Below, piece after piece: positions 61,503 to 64,000 of a stretch of 64,000 bases of DNA. A model generated the notes under the pieces. That model saw only the letters and a program-made list of their open reading frames with translations, was not told the origin of the DNA and searched no databases. Positions within the stretch are counted from its first letter, which is position 1; each line of letters begins with the position of its first letter. This DNA is from Verrucomicrobiaceae bacterium (GTDB lineage Bacteria > Verrucomicrobiota > Verrucomicrobiia > Verrucomicrobiales > Verrucomicrobiaceae): positions 304,022 through 368,021 of the forward strand of contig JAEUHM010000054.1 in assembly GCA_016795485.1 (NCBI GenBank), written 5' to 3'. The translations under genes were made by a program, and so were the position numbers.

Positions 61503-64000
61503 TTACTTCGCCTTTAGCACCCCGCGCATGATGATGCCGTGGCCGGGGAACGAGCAGACGTAGGGGTAGTCGCCGGGGGTGGGCAAGGTGAACTCGAGGA
61601 CCTCTTCTTTGCCGCCGTCGAGGAGTTTGGTGTGGTGGAGGACGTCGTCGCTGGCGGGTATGAAGCCTTTTTCGAAGCCGGCGGCGCCCATGATGATGGC
61701 GGCGTTCATGACGGCGTCGGCTTTGCCGGGCTTGGTGACGAGGAGGTTGTGGGGCATCACGTCGGTGTTGGCGAAGGTGAGCTTGATCTTCTTGCCGGCC
61801 TTCACGTTGAGTTCCTTCACGTCATACATGAGGCGCTCGCGGATGGTGGCGATGCGGATGGTGGTCAATTCGGCGGTGTCGCTGAGGATGCCGGACTTCT
61901 GGGCTTTTTCCTCGGCTTCTCCGGCGATGACGCCGCCTTTGGTGCTGGCTTCGACATTGAACCAGAGTTGCTGAACGACGTTCGCGGCGTTGCGGGCGTG
62001 GAGTTCGGGGCTGGTTTGCAGTTTGGCGAGCAGGGCGGTGTCTCGGACGTTGTGCTGCTGGTGGAGCCAGAGGGCTTCGAGAAGGTGATGGGCGTCTTCT
62101 TTCTTCGTGGCGTCGAACTGCTTCATCCATTCCTTCGTGGCGGCGATGACTTCGGCGGTGGGGCGCTCGCTGAGTTCGACGCGGGTGCGATGACGCACGC
62201 TGTCGGTCGGGTGCTTGAGGTTTTCGAGCAGCGCAGGGATGGGCTGGCCGTCGATGGCGACGGGCTTTTGCAATTCGCGGCCTTTGGCGGTCATGCGGTA
62301 GATGCGGCCGTGTTTGTGGTCGCGGTTCGGGTCGCGCACATTGTGCTGCATGTGGCCGATGATGACGTTGTGCCAGTCGGCGATGTAAAGGGCACCATCT
62401 TCGCCGAAGACGGCATCGCTGGGGCGGAAATTCTTGTCGCCGCTCATGAGCAGGCCGCGGGATTTGTCCTCGGTGACGCTGCCGTCGGCTTGCGTGACTT
62501 TCACGGTGAGTTCAGCACCGGCAGGTTCGCCCCACACGCTGGCTTTTTCCGCATCGCGAGCCAGGTCGTAGTGCTTGATGCCGAGGAAGCCGATGACGTT
62601 GCAGATGAGGAAGTCGCCCTGCATGTCCTCGGGGAAGTGCGTGCTGCTGACGATCTCGCTCGCGGTGACGGGACGCACTTCCTTCTTCAAAAGCTCATAC
62701 ATTTTGAAGCCGTTGCCCTCGGGGCGCACTTGGTAGGCGCGACCGCCGGTGCCGTCGGTGGCGTATTGATAGCCCCAGGTGTCAAAGGCGATGCCGTGCG
62801 GGTTCGGCGAGTTGTCGGCGTGCTTCGCGATGGTGAAGCGGCGCGGATCAAAGCGATACATCGCGCTCGTGCCGGTCTGCAGCGATGGGCCCCACGGATG
62901 CTCATGATTGTGCACCATGAAGACACCGCTCTGCCAGTAGATGCCGCCATCGGGGCCGTAGATGAGATTGTTCGCGCCGTGATGCGTGTCGGCGAAATCG
63001 ACGCCTTGCAGCATGATCGTGCGCACATCGGCCACGTCGTCGCCATCGGTGTCTTTGAGGAAGATGATGTCCGGGGCGCAGGTGACGATGACGCCGCCAT
63101 TCCAGAACTCAAAGCCGAGCGGATTCTGCACGCGGGCGAACTCCGTCATGCGGTCGCACTTGCCGTCCTTGTTGTCGTCGTGGCAGATGACGAGGGCGTC
63201 CTTCATCTCCTTCAACGGCTCCCACATCGGGTAGGTGTGCCACACGGCGGCCCACAGGCGGCCTTTGGTATCGACCTGCATCTGCACCGGATTCACGAGC
63301 TGCGGGAACTGCGCCTCATCGGCGAACAGGCTCACTTCAAAGCGCGGATCAAAGGCCATGTGCTTGATCGCCTCCTGGCCGCTGATGTATTCCGTGCGGC
63401 CTTCCTTCATGGCGCTCGATGACTTCGACTTGCCGCCAACATTGGAAATCACCGGCACAGGCGGCGGCACGTTGCTGTCATCGACTTTGAGATCGCCACC
63501 TTTGGCACGCGCCCAGATCTTCGGGTCGCGATTGCCGGTCATCACATCCAGCATCGTCAGCTCATGCTGGAGCACCACGGCGTTCGTCTGGCCATCGGTA
63601 AAGCTCAGCGTCGAACGGCCACCCCACACGTCATTGCCATCGCGGGCGCGGTAGCGGGCATTCCAATGCACATCCTTCTCCATCACGGCCTCACGCAGTT
63701 CTTCGAGCGACGCCGACGCGGTCACTTCCTTGCCGAGCAGCGCCTTCGCGATCACTTCCGCGAGCTGGCGGTTGCCCTCGGCGCTGAGATGCACGCCATT
63801 GATCGTCAGCGGCTCCTTCGCGGCTTTGAAAAGATCGAGCGAGGGATGGAAGAGATCGACAAAGCCCACGCCCGCCTCTTTCCCGGCGGCTTCGGTGGCC
63901 TTCGTGTAGGCTTCGAGTTGCGGATTGTGCTCCGCGCCGTTCGGCACGTTCGGATTCTTCGTGTCCTCATGCGCGATGGGGCTGAAGAGCACGATGCGCG
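61503..64000 (-). CDS. Partial PVC-type protein: SGNH hydrolase end, dehydrogenase-like propeller, cupredoxin
   Basis: 832 codons visible, with the 5' end off the right edge; the GTG at 63992 is an internal Val (RIVLFSPIAHED), not a start. The N-terminal part is the end of an SGNH-type hydrolase (INGVHLSAEGNRQLAEVI). A PVC membrane-bound-dehydrogenase-like propeller follows (LWAAVWHTYPMWEP, DGDDVADVRTI, NPHGIAFDTWGY, YIADWHNVIIGHMQHNVRDP). Then comes a C-terminal type 1 copper domain with VMPHNLLVT and YPYVCSFPGHGIIMRG, giving His, Cys, His and Met ligands. It is probably an exported electron-transfer and polymer-processing protein. Third codon positions are far more G/C-rich than in other genes of the window. 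Confidence 0.88.
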   Translation of the reverse strand, partial: RIVLFSPIAHEDTKNPNVPNGAEHNPQLEAYTKATEAAGKEAGVGFVDLFHPSLDLFKAAKEPLTINGVHLSAEGNRQLAEVIAKALLGKEVTASASLEELREAVMEKDVHWNARYRARDGNDVWGGRSTLSFTDGQTNAVVLQHELTMLDVMTGNRDPKIWARAKGGDLKVDDSNVPPPVPVISNVGGKSKSSSAMKEGRTEYISGQEAIKHMAFDPRFEVSLFADEAQFPQLVNPVQMQVDTKGRLWAAVWHTYPMWEPLKEMKDALVICHDDNKDGKCDRMTEFARVQNPLGFEFWNGGVIVTCAPDIIFLKDTDGDDVADVRTIMLQGVDFADTHHGANNLIYGPDGGIYWQSGVFMVHNHEHPWGPSLQTGTSAMYRFDPRRFTIAKHADNSPNPHGIAFDTWGYQYATDGTGGRAYQVRPEGNGFKMYELLKKEVRPVTASEIVSSTHFPEDMQGDFLICNVIGFLGIKHYDLARDAEKASVWGEPAGAELTVKVTQADGSVTEDKSRGLLMSGDKNFRPSDAVFGEDGALYIADWHNVIIGHMQHNVRDPNRDHKHGRIYRMTAKGRELQKPVAIDGQPIPALLENLKHPTDSVRHRTRVELSERPTAEVIAATKEWMKQFDATKKEDAHHLLEALWLHQQHNVRDTALLAKLQTSPELHARNAANVVQQLWFNVEASTKGGVIAGEAEEKAQKSGILSDTAELTTIRIATIRERLMYDVKELNVKAGKKIKLTFANTDVMPHNLLVTKPGKADAVMNAAIIMGAAGFEKGFIPASDDVLHHTKLLDGGKEEVLEFTLPTPGDYPYVCSFPGHGIIMRGVLKAK

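Noticed and set aside
61539..63422. 627-codon plus-strand open frame
   Set aside because: It is antisense to the PVC-type protein with clear domains. Its Gly/Val/Asp-rich translation has no motif and comes from the high G/C third-position bias.
1..64000. CRISPR array
   Set aside because: No regularly spaced short repeats with unique spacers were seen. The repeats in the element are few, coding or att-related.

Overview
The window looks like chromosomal DNA of a Verrucomicrobiota bacterium, most likely Verrucomicrobiaceae or Prosthecobacter-like. The gene content supports this: two DUF1592/planctomycete-cytochrome-type proteins, a DUF1552 protein, a formylglycine sulfatase, DUF1080 and ThuA proteins, a PVC membrane-bound-dehydrogenase-type protein fused to a cupredoxin, an ECF sigma factor paired with a Ser/Thr kinase, and very large exported proteins. 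No taxonomic search was possible, so this placement is inference from families.

Positions 1-18 kb hold a sulfatase and a DUF1552 protein, then three co-oriented genes for large exported proteins (690, about 1190 and about 1920 aa). These are divergent from an ECF sigma factor and a transmembrane Ser/Thr kinase with a WD40-like C-terminus. Positions 18-30 kb form a long plus-strand run: DUF1592 cytochrome-like protein, pyruvyltransferase-like protein, DUF1460 amidase-like protein, a molybdate-type ABC permease and ATPase, a degenerate MoeB/ThiF homologue, a double-VWA membrane protein, an esterase and an HD-domain protein. Positions 30-44 kb hold ThuA, a Pro/Gly/Arg/His repeat protein with a clear terminator, an orphan XylF-like protein, a phosphatase plus a fused RpiB-GlyA gene, RecR, a cyclase-like protein lacking its catalytic residues, a ClpX-like ATPase, a frameshifted DUF1592 gene, DUF1080, an enolase-superfamily enzyme and DUF1232. 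Positions 44-50.5 kb are a compact type II secretion operon, gspE-F-G-H-I-J-K, on the minus strand.

Positions 50,713-61,434 are an integrated mobile element in a tRNA-Cys gene. A 48-bp direct repeat (the tRNA 3' part) bounds it, and a 27-bp direct repeat lies just inside each end. It carries a tyrosine recombinase, a VapBC-like toxin-antitoxin pair, an AlpA-like HTH gene translationally coupled to a HUH rolling-circle Rep, and a mosaic phage-type polyvalent gene. That gene has two ADP-ribosyltransferase-like modules, a MuF_C-like domain and four copies of a short module-start sequence, two of which lead into truncated modules. Other polyvalent fragments are scattered in the element, and a nested palindrome sits at the 5' boundary of the large gene. 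No capsid, terminase or conjugation genes were seen.

Beyond the element is a gene of visibly higher GC at third positions that runs off the right edge. The strongest candidates for something undescribed are the polyvalent module mosaic in an element with its own HUH Rep, the RpiB-GlyA fusion, and the sigma factor/kinase/giant exported protein locus.
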